Made by a program: the position numbers and the translations under genes
Assembly: GCF_022376295.1 (NCBI RefSeq)
Contig: NZ_CP060140.1
Location: forward strand, 4,282,356-4,346,355
Length of the DNA: 64,000 nucleotides
From: Nodularia sphaerocarpa UHCC 0038
GTDB lineage: Bacteria > Cyanobacteriota > Cyanobacteriia > Cyanobacteriales > Nostocaceae
Reading direction: 5' to 3'
Part shown: positions 63,619-64,000 of the stretch, one piece after another
Numbering within the stretch: position 1 is the first letter of the stretch
Layout: every line of letters starts with the position of its first letter
Notes under the pieces: model-generated
What the model was told of the DNA's origin: nothing
The model's input: only the letters and a program-made list of their open reading frames with translations
Database searches by the model: none

Positions 63619-64000
63619 TTATCCTAAACCTAAAAGCTGAGAAATCAACGGCAAAAGCTTACTACATTCTTCAACTAACTTAGTCGCACTGGGTAAACTA
63701 GCAACTGTCCCTTTCAAAATCTTCACAGCCGTTTTCGCCGCCTTTTGCATCGCCCCCTCTTGGGGACTTTTCCCCGCTTCCGCCAAAGTCTTCACCTGTT
63801 CCAACGCCTCAGCTTTATCTTCTTGAGGTAAATCTTTCTCAGCCTCAATTGCTGCTTGCAATTGTGCCAACAATTCCTTAACTCCCGGTTTATCAGGTTC
63901 AGGTGAACTTGGTAATTCATTAATAGTATTTGTCACCGTACCACTAATTTCACCTAAATTAATTTGTCCGCTATTATTTAAAGTTCCGCTATTTTCAAAT
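63619..64000 (-). CDS. C-terminal part of a larger protein, cut by the window edge
   Basis: The frame is open from the stop at 63619 to the right edge. A GTG at 63936 could look like a start, but upstream codons read FENSGTLNNSGQINLGEISG, a short-repeat pattern typical of longer cyanobacterial proteins, so the gene most likely starts beyond the window. The visible tail is helical and charged (ELLAQLQAAIEAEKDLPQED, KAEALEQVKTLAEAGKSP, AMQKAAKTAVKILKGTVASL) and ends in LLPLISQLLGLG. A similar tail is found on several cyanobacterial pentapeptide-type proteins, from memory. The function is unknown. Confidence 0.65.
   Translation of the reverse strand, partial: FENSGTLNNSGQINLGEISGTVTNTINELPSSPEPDKPGVKELLAQLQAAIEAEKDLPQEDKAEALEQVKTLAEAGKSPQEGAMQKAAKTAVKILKGTVASLPSATKLVEECSKLLPLISQLLGLG

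Noticed and set aside
1..64000. tRNA, rRNA, RNase P or tmRNA genes
   Set aside because: No T-loop, acceptor or conserved core sequences were noticed in the gaps; a tRNAscan-SE and Infernal run would settle this.

Overview
The window comes from a filamentous, probably heterocyst-forming cyanobacterium (Nostocales-like). Three things point that way: dense HIP1 octamers (GCGATCGC) in genes and spacers; typical cyanobacterial families (cytochrome c6, a split-intein dnaE half, SLH/OprB iron porin, DUF2555, DUF4336, RRM-glycine RNA-binding protein, GlcE/GlcF); and many short repeats of the Nostoc/Anabaena type (tandem heptamers, GTAGGTTGGGTT elements, AGGACTTACGCA elements, CGTCTCCC-rich blocks). 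No rRNA, tRNA, CRISPR array or intact transposase gene was seen. The species cannot be fixed from the sequence alone.

Layout. 0-3.2 kb: lgt, cobM, a MIF-like tautomerase and an EamA transporter. 3.5-9 kb: a giant Ser/Thr kinase - ATPase - GAF - histidine kinase. 9.4-18.8 kb: a secreted NTF2-like protein, a VOC protein, two cytochrome c6 genes about 5 kb apart, an ethylene-receptor-like hybrid histidine kinase, an MgtE-type transporter without CBS domains, a TPR protein, an acetyltransferase and a group 2 sigma factor. 19.6-22.7 kb: priA, carrying an in-frame repeat insertion, and a small unknown gene. 23.5-29.6 kb: kdpA, kdpB, kdpC and moaA, with repeat-filled gaps. 29.8-34.6 kb: rpsD, the C-terminal split dnaE half starting with its intein fragment, a DUF4336 protein and a TspO-related protein. 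35-40 kb: small unknown genes, a candidate HEARO/omega-RNA-like structured RNA, a PIN protein, a 2H phosphoesterase and a multicopper oxidase. 40.6-45.3 kb: an FAD oxidase, then a GxxExxY gene between inverted repeats, then mcrB-mcrC followed by another copy of the same repeat; this looks like a repeat-bounded defence island. 45.3-52.2 kb: ferric iron ABC transporter genes (ATPase, permease, two binding proteins) with a divergent SLH porin. 52.3-56.3 kb: a hydrolase that seems to use a CTG start, a DUF2555 protein, coaBC and a site-2 protease. 56.4-64 kb: a GHL10-like glycoside hydrolase, a secreted two-repeat protein, a GGCT-like protein, an RNA-binding protein, glcE, glcF and a gene cut by the right edge.

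Working units. The Fut-type transporter and the porin form one iron-acquisition locus across both membranes. KdpABC is a high-affinity potassium pump. GlcE and GlcF are two subunits of glycolate dehydrogenase (photorespiration). McrB/McrC form a modification-dependent nuclease. The two sensor kinases have no cognate regulator gene next to them.

The strongest unexplained signals are the repeat-bounded GxxExxY-McrBC island, the orphan structured RNA at 35.9-36.07 kb, a nested pair of miniature elements at 59.65-59.87 kb with a readable TTA target duplication, the repeat insertion inside priA, and the CTG start.
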